NCBI GenBank assembly: GCA_963757065.1
Contig: CAVWQC010000001.1
Location: 577,753 to 641,752 of the forward strand
Length of the DNA: 64,000 nt
Direction of reading: 5' to 3'
Source: PNON01 sp963757065
Lineage (GTDB): Bacteria > Chloroflexota > Anaerolineae > Anaerolineales > Anaerolineaceae
Part shown: positions 17,026 to 24,387 of the stretch, piece after piece
Numbering within the stretch: the first letter of the stretch is position 1
How the letters are laid out: the number at the start of each line of letters is the position of its first letter
Program-made: the position numbers and the translations under genes
Notes under the pieces: generated by a model
What the model was told of the DNA's origin: nothing
The model's database searches: none
What the model saw: the letters and a program-made list of their open reading frames with translations, nothing else

Positions 17026-17315
17026 CGTGCTCCGATCCAAGCGGCGATGGCCACCAGTATCAATGACAGCATGCTCTGTCCGACCGCTGCCAGCGATCCC
17101 TGCGTGTTCAAGCGGATTACACCATCGGCCACCGTGCGCAGACGCGCCTCCTGGTCTGCCTGGCTTTTCTCCAGCGCTTCGATGCGCTGCAACAGCAGTT
17201 GTGACCGGTGCGATTGGTCATTCTCCAGCCGGGTATAGCGGCTGTCCAGCAGATCCACCGCCCGCCGCAGCCGTTCCGCGATCAATCCCGCATTCAGGTT
17301 CGCAATCTCATCCAT
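17022..17315 (-). CDS. Coiled-coil protein with C-terminal membrane helix (XhlA-like)
   Basis: 97 residues. MDEIANLNAGLIAERLRRAVDLLDSRYTRLENDQSHRSQ and the following HRSQLLLQRIEALEKSQAD segment form a coiled coil. A short C-terminal membrane helix, SMLSLILVAIAAWIGAR, follows. This layout is like XhlA-type phage lysis accessory proteins. ATG 17315 follows GGAGAGGGAAAG. It lies 16 bases after the small-terminase-like gene and overlaps the terminase-holin fusion. A role in lysis is inferred from form and neighbours. Confidence 0.6.
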   Translation of the reverse strand: MDEIANLNAGLIAERLRRAVDLLDSRYTRLENDQSHRSQLLLQRIEALEKSQADQEARLRTVADGVIRLNTQGSLAAVGQSMLSLILVAIAAWIGAR

Positions 17316-17331
17316 CGAACTTTCCCTCTCC

Positions 17332-17742
17332 TCAAATACCTGCTCGTAAATCATCCACCCGTTTATATGGCCTGAGCGTTTCTTCAATGATCTTTTCCAG
17401 TGCACTCAACAGGGTGTCAGCGGCATTTTCGCTCTTTTCCAGCAGTTTCTGGGTGCGCAGGAGGGAAGACAACCGCATGGTGGTGAGGGCGATGAAGTTG
17501 TAGAATTCCAGGATCTCGTCCGGGCTCTTACCTTCCTCCGCCATATCCACCACCCGCCGGGTGATGATGCGCAGCATGTCGATCTCGTCATGCAGGGCTT
17601 CGGGCGGTGACTTGACCAGGTCGTCCAGTTCGCCGTTGCGGAAGCACCTTGAATAGAAGCCGTGCTTGAAGGCGTTGAAGTTGCCTTCCGGCGCCCCGCG
17701 CCTGCGGACCTGTGTGTTTTCTGTGTTGCCCGAATCGCTCAT
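17332..17742 (-). CDS. Small-terminase-like DNA-binding protein
   Basis: 136 residues. MSDSGNTENTQVRRRGAPEGNFNAFKHGFYS matches the GAPxGNxNAxKHG N-terminal pattern commonly found just upstream of large terminases. A helical C-terminal half follows (FYNFIALTTMRLSSLLRTQKLLEK). It probably acts as the DNA-recognition subunit of a phage packaging motor. First gene of the cassette; the SOS-type promoter at 17.81-17.86 kb lies 70 bases upstream. Start chosen at ATG 17742, preceded by AGGTGA, rather than the upstream ATG at 17787. Confidence 0.65.
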   Translation of the reverse strand: MSDSGNTENTQVRRRGAPEGNFNAFKHGFYSRCFRNGELDDLVKSPPEALHDEIDMLRIITRRVVDMAEEGKSPDEILEFYNFIALTTMRLSSLLRTQKLLEKSENAADTLLSALEKIIEETLRPYKRVDDLRAGI

Positions 17743-17811
17743 TTCACCTCGCCTGGAGTGTTCCTCATGGCCTCCCGCCTTGCTCAAGGGCAGGAGGTTG
17801 AGGGAAGGAGA

Positions 17812-17833
17812 ATATAGAACTTTTGTTCTATAT
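17812..17833 (-). promoter_or_regulatory. LexA/SOS-type operator
   Basis: Perfect inverted repeat ATATAGAAC-TTTT-GTTCTATAT. Its core GAAC-N4-GTTC is the LexA/DinR box known from Gram-positive bacteria. It begins two bases after the -10 element of the minus-strand promoter, covering the expected transcription start, so a bound repressor would block the phage cassette. Confidence 0.75.
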
Positions 17834-17835
17834 CT

Positions 17836-17863
17836 AGTATAAAGGGAAATGCCGCGCTGTCAA
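17836..17863 (-). promoter_or_regulatory. Strong promoter of the phage cassette
   Basis: On the minus strand, consensus -35 TTGACA (17858-17863) and -10 TATACT (17836-17841), 16 bases apart. It reads toward the small-terminase-like gene. It is bracketed by the SOS-type operator downstream and a 20-base palindrome upstream. Confidence 0.8.
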
Positions 17864-17882
17864 CCTGTCATTAATGACAGGT
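17863..17882. promoter_or_regulatory. 20-bp perfect palindrome at the -35 element
   Basis: ACCTGTCATTAATGACAGGT is fully self-complementary and touches the first base of the -35 box. It looks like a dimeric regulator site separate from the SOS-type operator. The binding protein is unknown. Confidence 0.6.
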
Positions 17883-17884
17883 AG

Positions 17885-17916
17885 GCAAAAAGAAACCCCC
17901 TCCTGAAGGAGAGGGT
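17885..17916 (-). terminator. Intrinsic terminator downstream of the cassette array
   Basis: On the minus strand, a CCCTCTCC/GGAGGGGG hairpin with loop TTCA is followed by TTTCTTTTT. It would end transcripts from the accessory genes at 18-22 kb before they reach the phage promoter. Confidence 0.7.
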
Positions 17917-18036
17917 GATGGAGACCTAATGGATTATTCAAATGGTTGGCGAAGATACCAACGCTGACAATAAATGCACACTCATTGAATCGAAGGATCT
18001 TAGGTTGGAATTCGAAAATTATTACTGTAATAACTA

Positions 18037-18657
18037 TTAATCAATATGCTTTGGATTACGAAATTTATTAAATCTAATGTGTAAGAATTTTATTCTCTCT
18101 GAGTAGAGTTTTAATTTTATTTTTGAACTATTATTTAAAACCACAATTAGAATCATAAAAATAAGAACCCCGATATTCGAGAGTAGGAGACTATATCCAA
18201 TTGGATAAATAAAGTTTTTATCAGAAACCCAATTAATTATTTGCCCACCCAATACCCCAAACATTATCGATAACCCGTTACCAGCAAGGAATATTTGATA
18301 TCTTGCCCTACCTTTATATTTTTCTACATCAACATCTTTCGATTGTGTATTATTCCCCTCATTAATATTAATACCGTCCCATTTTGACCAATGGGATATA
18401 ACCCTTATACCTATCCATACAGCGATAAATTCCTTGGAGCAAAAAACAATAGAGGTAGTATAAATTATCCTGTCAATACATCCAGACAAAATCGTTGCAT
18501 AATTGAATTTTTTCCTTATCTCGCCCTCTTTATGAGTTTCAAATACTTTCCATGCCACATCTACAATGAAGTAAATTATTAATCCGCCAACAAAAACTGA
18601 ATAAAAATAGCCCCAAATAACCCCGCATACATTTATGATTTCATTTGAAGTATTCAT
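18037..18657 (-). CDS. Hypothetical multi-pass membrane protein
   Basis: 206 residues with about four hydrophobic segments, including YFYSVFVGGLIIYFIVDVAW and the C-terminal IGVLIFMILIVVL, ending in a basic tail. Strongly AT-rich, unlike the flanking phage cassette, which suggests transfer. ATG 18657 has AGAGGA three bases upstream; the in-frame ATG 18687 abuts its GGGAGG and is less likely. No family recognised. It is the most downstream gene of the AT-rich cassette series. Confidence 0.6.
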   Translation of the reverse strand: MNTSNEIINVCGVIWGYFYSVFVGGLIIYFIVDVAWKVFETHKEGEIRKKFNYATILSGCIDRIIYTTSIVFCSKEFIAVWIGIRVISHWSKWDGININEGNNTQSKDVDVEKYKGRARYQIFLAGNGLSIMFGVLGGQIINWVSDKNFIYPIGYSLLLSNIGVLIFMILIVVLNNSSKIKLKLYSERIKFLHIRFNKFRNPKHID

Positions 18658-18699
18658 CGTTCCTCTAAAATTAATATCTCGCTCCATCCTCCCTCATCC

Positions 18700-18731
18700 T
18701 TGACCCACCCCACCTTTTTGTGTGGATCTTC
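18700..18731. repeat. Cassette spacer repeat, copy 1
   Basis: TGACCCACCCCACC, a T-run, then GTGTGGATC: an imperfect inverted repeat shared with 20440-20470 and 23017-23047. Read on the minus strand all three encode DPHKK-x-(G/W)-x-VK, like a remnant gene end. Confidence 0.6.
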
Positions 18732-18753
18732 CTGCCAGCGCGCCGGTACAAAA

Positions 18754-19269
18754 TTAATTCGTAATTCGGTGTACCTTTTGAGCTTCGAGTATACATATAC
18801 CTAATTGCATGAGAAGCAATGATGCTGCTATTATATACTTTCTCTTATGGTCTTGATTTTCCATAATTGGGAATCCTTCAAGCATTTTTGGGGATTGAAG
18901 CATGTTACATAATTTTATAATTTCTCCATTATCAAATGAAAATCCGTGTAATTCATGGGCAAATTTATTTCGAATTGTCTTTATATATTTCAAATCTTGA
19001 TATTGTTCCTTATTGATTAATCCCAAAAGATAAGCAGTCGTTATCCTCGCGCCAAAGCTTGATAAAGGTCTATCAGCTTTTTTCTCCGATCCCAATAATT
19101 CATCAATTACAGCCTTATTATCAACCAACTGAGTAGCAATCAAATCTCTTAATAATGTGTCAAGAAAAGCACAAGATAAAATTACAGCAGCTCTGGGAGA
19201 TTCATTATTGAACTCATCAAAAAATACTTCCCACTTATATTCATTCAAATCACTGCGATTAGTTGTCAT
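18754..19269 (-). CDS. MltR-like protein with HEPN-type motif
   Basis: 171 residues, helical, resembling the MltR (mannitol operon repressor) family: SPRAAVILSCAFLDTLLRDLI near residue 25, then FGARITTAYLLGLI and IRNKFAHELHGFSFD. RNKFAH is an R-x4-H motif as in HEPN proteins, many of which are RNases or toxin/antitoxin parts. No mannitol genes are nearby, so regulation of mannitol use is unlikely here. ATG 19269 is preferred over ATG 19275, which lies too close to GGAGG. AT-rich accessory gene. Confidence 0.65.
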   Translation of the reverse strand: MTTNRSDLNEYKWEVFFDEFNNESPRAAVILSCAFLDTLLRDLIATQLVDNKAVIDELLGSEKKADRPLSSFGARITTAYLLGLINKEQYQDLKYIKTIRNKFAHELHGFSFDNGEIIKLCNMLQSPKMLEGFPIMENQDHKRKYIIAASLLLMQLGICILEAQKVHRITN

Positions 19270-19433
19270 GACCATTCCCTCCTAAAATTCCATTTCGATC
19301 TGCCCACCTGCATCCTTCATTCGCCCCGCCTTCATTTGGGATAAACCAGACAGCGCATATATATTCTTTTTGATTAGCAACCCCGTTGCACTACTGCACG
19401 AGTGTCAAAATAATTAATAGCTCAATTCATATT

Positions 19434-20396
19434 TTATACTTTAAATCTCAAAGCTTTTTGTGGAACTGATGAATAGTGATAAATTCTATCCCGTTGATAA
19501 CTCGTTGACTTCACAACATTTGGAAAACAATCATAGAACTCATGTTTTGTCATGATAAAGATCCCTGCTTTGGAATTTATTTGAAATTTGTCATCCATCG
19601 CAAGGGGTTCTATCTTATCTGCAAGGAAACATAAACGCGAATGGGAATACACACATTTTATACCAGTGGGGTTATTTACTATATCAATAATAGATTGAGG
19701 TCGGATTGGAATCTGGTTATTGACAATCACTGGAATTTCAACAAAATAATTGTTCTGGTCATTTGTTGGTATTGAATTATCTTCTCCAATGAGTAACATA
19801 AATTCATCCCATATATCTTTATACTTTATCGCATACTGATCACGGAAGTAGCATATAACTTTGGGATCCTCCCCATATTTATTGCTTCTGGGTTCACCTG
19901 TTTTTGGAAAATAAAAATAATTACACGGATGGATATTACGTAACATTCGTTTGGTCAACTCGGTTCTTCCCCATGAATTGTAATTTGTTCTTCCATCCTT
20001 AGCATTAAATATATGTGCCACATACCACCCGGCTTTATTTATATGATGAGAAAGTCCAATATTGAACATCTTCGTTGGAACTTGAGAAATAAATTCTGCA
20101 AAGGATTGAATTTCATTCATTTTTCTGCTGAATAATTGATAATGTATCCACCAAGCTGGTGCATTATCAGTTGGATTTATCTGATTACCTTGCTGATTTC
20201 TAAATACTGTTTCTCTATCCAGTCCTGCTACTGTTCTAATCAAAAAAACCATGTCATTAGATATTAAATAATTAACCAGCTTATGATGAAATTTATATAC
20301 CTCGTCTACATCAAGTAGGACATTGCTGGTGAATCTATCATAAAGATCTTTTAGGGAACCCTTAAAAATAGTCGGAGCGTTTGGGATTACCTGCAT
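19434..20396 (-). CDS. Uncharacterised protein with conserved His/Asn/Cys motifs
   Basis: 320 residues, no signal peptide or membrane segment. Conserved-looking stretches are WYVAHIFNAKDG at about residue 125 and RNIHPCNYFYFPK at about 155. Their His, Asn and Cys residues resemble a degenerate HNH-type metal site, but I cannot confirm a nuclease. The C-terminal half contains IPIRPQSIIDIVN and CVYSHSRLCFLADKI. It is AT-rich and lies between an MltR/HEPN-like gene and a short hypothetical gene in the cassette array, so a role in defence or conflict is possible. Alternative: a metabolic enzyme of unknown type. Confidence 0.55.
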   Translation of the reverse strand: MQVIPNAPTIFKGSLKDLYDRFTSNVLLDVDEVYKFHHKLVNYLISNDMVFLIRTVAGLDRETVFRNQQGNQINPTDNAPAWWIHYQLFSRKMNEIQSFAEFISQVPTKMFNIGLSHHINKAGWYVAHIFNAKDGRTNYNSWGRTELTKRMLRNIHPCNYFYFPKTGEPRSNKYGEDPKVICYFRDQYAIKYKDIWDEFMLLIGEDNSIPTNDQNNYFVEIPVIVNNQIPIRPQSIIDIVNNPTGIKCVYSHSRLCFLADKIEPLAMDDKFQINSKAGIFIMTKHEFYDCFPNVVKSTSYQRDRIYHYSSVPQKALRFKV

Positions 20397-20439
20397 ATCG
20401 TTATCCTCGAATTCCCATAGTTATCAAGTTTACTAGTTC

Positions 20440-20470
20440 TTCACCCACCCCGCTTTTTTGTGTGGGTCAG
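20440..20470. repeat. Cassette spacer repeat, copy 2
   Basis: TCACCCACCCCGC, a T-run, then GTGTGGGTCA; the best hairpin of the three copies. On the minus strand it reads DPHKKAGWVKN then a stop. Confidence 0.6.
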
Positions 20471-20503
20471 CTTTGGTTGATAACCATCCTCTGAATTTAC
20501 AGG

Positions 20504-20821
20504 TTATAAGTCTTCAAATTTGTCTTTATTGATAAGATACTCAAGATCATCAAATGCCGCTGATAACGCCATATATTCATCAACCCACCCGTTGGACAGA
20601 GAAATTTCCTGAATTGGTCCTGTCGGTCCAAACATAATTTTGGCAATATCAGGAAGGTTGCTATGATCTGGATCGATGAGGTGGGAGATTATTTTATTAA
20701 TTTCTAACACCATTCCATTAGGTTTTTCGCCCGCCCAACCCTCCTCCTTTGACCTAAGTAACAACTCTTTTGTTGTTGCTAATACTGACAATAATTTTAG
20801 CTTTGGTTTCCAATTATCCAT
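20504..20821 (-). CDS. Small hypothetical protein
   Basis: 105 residues, acidic and helical: MDNWKPKLKLLSVLATTKEL, then GWAGEKPNG and FDDLEYLINKDKFEDL. No membrane segment. Size and acidity are like immunity or antitoxin proteins, but no family is recognised. AT-rich, same strand as its neighbours. The start is shared with the 20826-20841 leader repeat. Confidence 0.5.
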   Translation of the reverse strand: MDNWKPKLKLLSVLATTKELLLRSKEEGWAGEKPNGMVLEINKIISHLIDPDHSNLPDIAKIMFGPTGPIQEISLSNGWVDEYMALSAAFDDLEYLINKDKFEDL

Positions 20822-20825
20822 ATTT

Positions 20826-20850
20826 CATTCTCTATTCGTGCTTATGTTGC
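20826..20850. repeat. Shared cassette leader sequence
   Basis: CTCTATTCGTGCTTATGTTG here matches CTCTGTTCGCGTCTATGTTG at 21724-21743. A shorter match, TTCTCTGTTCGTG, occurs near 22276-22288. Each copy lies just upstream of a cassette gene start on the minus strand. Confidence 0.55.
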
Positions 20851-20875
20851 GAAGCATCCCCACACCCGCCCGTGT

Positions 20876-20922
20876 TAAAAAGAAACCGAGCAGTAACGCC
20901 GCTGCCTGGTCCAAGATGCCGG
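20876..20922 (-). pseudogene. 3'-end remnant of the EVE-like gene
   Basis: Near-identical to the last codons of the gene at 21847: on the minus strand it reads GILDQAAALLLGF where the intact gene has GISDQAAAFLRGF. No upstream coding part remains. It points to duplication or recombination of cassette ends. Confidence 0.65.
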
Positions 20923-20930
20923 CGGGGCTT

Positions 20931-21704
20931 CTATATTTTCTTTCCAATATAAAATACATACCCATAATATTCTTTATACTTATTATAAAGTTCAGCTCCA
21001 TGTTTTTCGTATTTTACGAATTCTTCGGCAGATTTATTACCTTTGTATTTATCCAAAAATATTTTTTGTGCTGTTATTTCCGGAACAAAGAAATTATCAA
21101 TCCAGCAAGTTTCAGGCAATATGAATGATGCCATAACAACATAGCCTGCTTTTTGCATTTGAGCAATTTTATTTGGAATGGTGTCTATTTCAGGATATGC
21201 TTCATTCCAAAAATCAAATATTTCTTTTGGCCGTTCTTCTGTAAACCATGATGCTTCAGTAACAGCAACATAGCCGCCTTTTTTCAAAAACTTATTCCAA
21301 TAATTCATGCCTTTTTCAAAACCGATATTATATATTGCTCCTTCACACCAAATAAGGTCTAATTCATTTAATTGAAAATCAAGTTTATCCATTGAACCAA
21401 TAACGCCTTTAACTCTGCTTTGAAGATTCAATTTTTGCGCATTGTCATTTAGTTTGTCGATAAAACCAGGGAATAAATCAATGGCTGTAATATTCCCTGG
21501 AGTGTTTTGAGCCAAAACTATAGTTTGACCTCCAGTACCACAACCAAGATCAACAATTTTTGATTTTTCGTGTATATTATCAATAAAGCTCAATGCTTTT
21601 ATTGTTGCTTCCCGGCTTCCCGGGCCTTGACGATCCATACTGGAAAAATATTCGCAAATTAATGCAACATCAAAATCGTGAATATTATGCTCTTCATCGC
21701 TCAT
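20931..21704 (-). CDS. SAM-dependent methyltransferase (class I)
   Basis: 257 residues. The SAM-binding motif I is VDLGCGTGGQT at about residue 52, followed by the acidic motif II end ITAIDLFPGF and motif IV-like LDLIWCEGAIYN. AVTEASWFTEERPKEIF fits the substrate-facing part of small-molecule methyltransferases. The substrate cannot be named. ATG 21704 has a strong GGAGGAA upstream. AT-rich, in the middle of the cassette array and flanked by repeat-bearing spacers. Confidence 0.8.
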   Translation of the reverse strand: MSDEEHNIHDFDVALICEYFSSMDRQGPGSREATIKALSFIDNIHEKSKIVDLGCGTGGQTIVLAQNTPGNITAIDLFPGFIDKLNDNAQKLNLQSRVKGVIGSMDKLDFQLNELDLIWCEGAIYNIGFEKGMNYWNKFLKKGGYVAVTEASWFTEERPKEIFDFWNEAYPEIDTIPNKIAQMQKAGYVVMASFILPETCWIDNFFVPEITAQKIFLDKYKGNKSAEEFVKYEKHGAELYNKYKEYYGYVFYIGKKI

Positions 21705-21803
21705 TTTGTGTTCCTCCAGGAACCTCTGTTCGCGTCTATGTTGTTCGTTCGCGCCGGTGGTCTTCGAAGATCCTCGAAGTGAAACGGAGAGGATACCGTG
21801 CGC

Positions 21804-21827
21804 GCGTCTTTGACCGTAAGGTCTCCA
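21804..21827. repeat. Spacer repeat CGTCTTTGACCG, copy 1
   Basis: CGTCTTTGACCGTAAGGTCTC, here split by one base difference, matches CGTCTTTGACCGCAATGTCTC at 22963-22984. On the minus strand both read (D/I)-x-VKD, like degenerate coding ends. Confidence 0.55.
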
Positions 21828-21846
21828 AACTTCCTTCCTGCCCGAA

Positions 21847-22266
21847 TTAAACGAAACCGCGCAGAAACGCCGCTGCCTGGTCCGAGATGCCGACGATCTT
21901 ATTCGTTGCCTGGCGGTAGAACTTGAAGTTGAGCTCCGTCTCCGGCCGATTGTCGCTCCAGTTAGAAAAAGGTTTGAGCTCGCTCCGTCCCAGGCGCTGC
22001 TTAACGAGAGCCGTGCGCCTGACGGTAATGCTCACCCGCGGCGTCTGCCGTTCCACCCCGCTCACCTTTGCAACAGCCTCAACCGAGGTGACAACACCGC
22101 TTGCTATCAGCCCGGTCCCGCCCTGGTTTTCACTCGCAAAAATGAAGATCGTATCGCCGTTGGCAATGTTCCGTCCGCCATACATCGTCTTCTGCGCAGT
22201 GAACTCGAACTCCTCTGCCATGGGATCACTGATCTCTGTTTTGATCGCGTATATCGAAAACCTCAT
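21847..22266 (-). CDS. EVE/PUA-like domain protein
   Basis: 139 residues. MRFSIYAIKTEISDPMAEEFEFTA, GDTIFIFASENQGGTGLIASGVV and the following TPRVSITVRR form a beta-barrel pattern like EVE/PUA-fold proteins, which bind modified nucleic acid bases. The match is by pattern and not certain. ATG 22266 is preferred to the TTG at 22275. GC content is higher than in the neighbouring cassettes. A fragment of its 3' end is duplicated at 20876-20922. Confidence 0.5.
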   Translation of the reverse strand: MRFSIYAIKTEISDPMAEEFEFTAQKTMYGGRNIANGDTIFIFASENQGGTGLIASGVVTSVEAVAKVSGVERQTPRVSITVRRTALVKQRLGRSELKPFSNWSDNRPETELNFKFYRQATNKIVGISDQAAAFLRGFV

Positions 22267-22384
22267 TTTGTTCAATTCTCTGTTCGTGCCGGTAATTGCG
22301 GAGCGGTTCAGCTTTTTCAGGACTCGCTGGTTAAATTAGGAGCCTTAGCTAAACTTGTTGTTTTTATGGTTGTTAGCTTGATAT

Positions 22385-22750
22385 CTATTCGTTGAGCCAT
22401 GCGATTGCAGCATTTTCGTCGTGAAATACTCGCACGTTGTACCCTGCATTCTGTGCTAAAGTCTCTATAAAATCGTGAGATGTATCAGCAGGACTTGCTA
22501 AAATGGCAGAATGGACATCTCTTTGAAATCCAAGGTCACTCATGTCTTTGTACGCATATTTATAGTTTTGAAAGGCACTCGATCTGTTTGGTGCCTCACG
22601 CATGTCATTAAGAAACCGTTTGATATTTTTGGCGCGACTTAATCTGTCTATCTCTTTCGAGAACTCTTTCGCAATCTCAGTAGTCATTGCGCCTGTCACC
22701 TTACAGATTATATAATTCCCGTTTTCTGAAATAGTTATGGAGTATGTCAT
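22385..22750 (-). CDS. SpoIIAA-like/STAS-fold protein
   Basis: 121 residues, compact alpha/beta. MTYSITISENGNYIICKVTGAMTTEIA, then KRFLNDMREAPN, SAILASPADTSHDFIETLA and a C-terminal NVRVFHDENAAIAWLNE. The last segment is the usual end of SpoIIAA-like proteins (DUF of STAS/CRAL-TRIO type). ATG 22750 follows AAGGAACAGG. No kinase or sigma factor partner is nearby. First gene of the cassette series. Confidence 0.7.
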   Translation of the reverse strand: MTYSITISENGNYIICKVTGAMTTEIAKEFSKEIDRLSRAKNIKRFLNDMREAPNRSSAFQNYKYAYKDMSDLGFQRDVHSAILASPADTSHDFIETLAQNAGYNVRVFHDENAAIAWLNE

Positions 22751-23305
22751 GCCTGTTCCTTTCACTCGATAATATCAATTTCGGAAATAGCGTAAGGAAT
22801 AAGTGTTTGATCTACTGGAAGATATACCACAAGTAATCAGTAAATCAAGACATATATTTGTATTATACAGAATCAATCAATAATTTGCACTAGGCTATGC
22901 TTCCGTGAATCCAGGGTAAAGGGCCGGATCCTAAGTATGCGCAGGAGTATGCGGAGTGCAAACGTCTTTGACCGCAATGTCTCTTCCACACCTTCCCGAT
23001 CTGCTCACGCACTGCCTTGACCCGCCACTCTTTTTTGTGCGGCTCACACAATATAGAAGCGCGTTCAGCAGGTTTCTTGTTAAGTTATATTGATTAATTA
23101 TATATACATTTCCCGCACCATATTACGGTCCATGTAGTATCGAGTCGGCAGTTTTTATTATGACCGGAATCTTGGTTTGATTTATATTCGAACAAAACTA
23201 TACTTAATGAAGCTTCAAAACAATCTCTCTCAATTTGTACACAATGATGATGGAATACTGCCACAGTACTATTTTCAAGTCCATCGATAAGCAAGGAAAT
23301 GAGAA
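22751..23305. other. Intergenic region with spacer repeats
   Basis: About 555 bases between divergent genes. It holds the 22963-22984 copy of the CGTCTTTGACCG repeat and the 23017-23047 copy of the DPHKK-type repeat, so it looks like a gene-less part of the cassette array. A 66-codon minus-strand frame at 23094-23294 lacks supporting features. The promoter of the epimerase gene is presumably at the right end. Confidence 0.5.
23017..23047. repeat. Cassette spacer repeat, copy 3
   Basis: TTGACCCGCCACTC, a T-run, then GTGCGGCTCA. On the minus strand EPHKKEWRVK, parallel to copies at 18700 and 20440. Confidence 0.6.
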
Positions 23306-24295
23306 ATGAAGAAACTTGTCACGGGTGCAACAGGATTTATTGGCTCAGCGATCGCGAGAGAACTATTAAAAGATGGAGAAGAAGTAAAAGTCCTGGTTAG
23401 AAAGACCAGCGATACCCGCAATATTGATAAACTTGATGTCGAAAAAGTTTATGGGGATATTCGTGATGGCGAATCCATGAAAGCTGCTCTGAAAGGCTGT
23501 GACACTCTCTATTTTACCGCAGCCTATTTTGTCCACTGGACACCTGATCCCAAACTTTTATATGAGGTCAACGTCGGTGGTACCAAAGCCACTTTGAAAG
23601 CCGCACTTGAAGCTGGAATAGAAAAAATTGTTTACACCAGTACCAATAATGCTATTGCTGCAAGTGGACCAACTCCGGCGAATGAAGAAAAAGCCTTTAA
23701 CTATTGGGAATCCGGTGATCACTATTCCATGTCTAAATATATCGCTGAGAATGAGGCAAGGATCTTTGTCACCCGCGGTTTGCCGTTGGTAATGGTCAAT
23801 CCCACCCTTGTCATCGGCATCAACGATATCAAACCTACACCGTCAGGTCAAATGATCATCGACACCGCCTCACAAAAGATGCCTGGATATATTGATGGGG
23901 GTATCAATATTATCGACGTTGAAGATGTCGCTCGCGGTCATATCCTGGCTGCAAAAAAAGGCAGAGTTGGTGAACGGTATCTTTTCGGAAATCGAAATAT
24001 AACCGTTCATGATTATTTGCAACTGGTTGCAGAAATCGCGGGAGTAAAGCCTCCATCTTTGAAATTACCCTTTTCCATTGCTTTAGCCATGGGCTACATT
24101 TTCGAGTTGGGTGCATCGATCACCAAAAAGCCCCCAATGGTCACAGCGAGTGAAGTTCGCATCGCCAAAATGACAGAGTGGTACGATTGCTCCAAAGCTG
24201 TGAATGAACTTGGCCTGCCCCAGACCCCAATTGAAGTGACCATTCGTAAGGCATTGAACTGGTTTGAAGAAAACGGCTATCTTCAAAAAAGATAA
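23306..24295 (+). CDS. NAD(P)-dependent epimerase/reductase (extended SDR)
   Basis: 329 residues. The N-terminal Rossmann motif TGATGFIGSA is at residues 6-15, and the catalytic YSMSK (Y-x3-K) is at about 146-150. VNVGGTKATLKAALEAG and STNNAIAASG complete the extended-SDR pattern. It is closest in style to dihydroflavonol-4-reductase or hopanoid-associated sugar epimerase (HpnA)-like enzymes. Substrate unknown: no hopanoid genes are in view. ATG 23306 is preceded by AAGGAAATGAG. Single gene between the cassette array and a convergent lipoprotein gene. Confidence 0.85.
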   Translation: MKKLVTGATGFIGSAIARELLKDGEEVKVLVRKTSDTRNIDKLDVEKVYGDIRDGESMKAALKGCDTLYFTAAYFVHWTPDPKLLYEVNVGGTKATLKAALEAGIEKIVYTSTNNAIAASGPTPANEEKAFNYWESGDHYSMSKYIAENEARIFVTRGLPLVMVNPTLVIGINDIKPTPSGQMIIDTASQKMPGYIDGGINIIDVEDVARGHILAAKKGRVGERYLFGNRNITVHDYLQLVAEIAGVKPPSLKLPFSIALAMGYIFELGASITKKPPMVTASEVRIAKMTEWYDCSKAVNELGLPQTPIEVTIRKALNWFEENGYLQKR

Positions 24296-24387
24296 GCAAT
24301 ACACAGTACGCGCCTGTCCTCTGTTCCTCTCACACATCTCCTTATACGTAGATCATCCAATTGTAGGGGTGAGCCGATTACATCCTA

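Noticed and set aside
18037..23047. True integron with attC sites
   Set aside because: Inverted repeats and shared spacers are present (for example AGCTAA/TTAGCT near 22353-22378), but RYYYAAC and GTTRRRY cores do not pair correctly and no integrase is in the window. Kept only as a cassette-like array.
23094..23294. 66-codon minus-strand ORF
   Set aside because: No ribosome binding site, no motif, and it lies in a repeat-bearing spacer.
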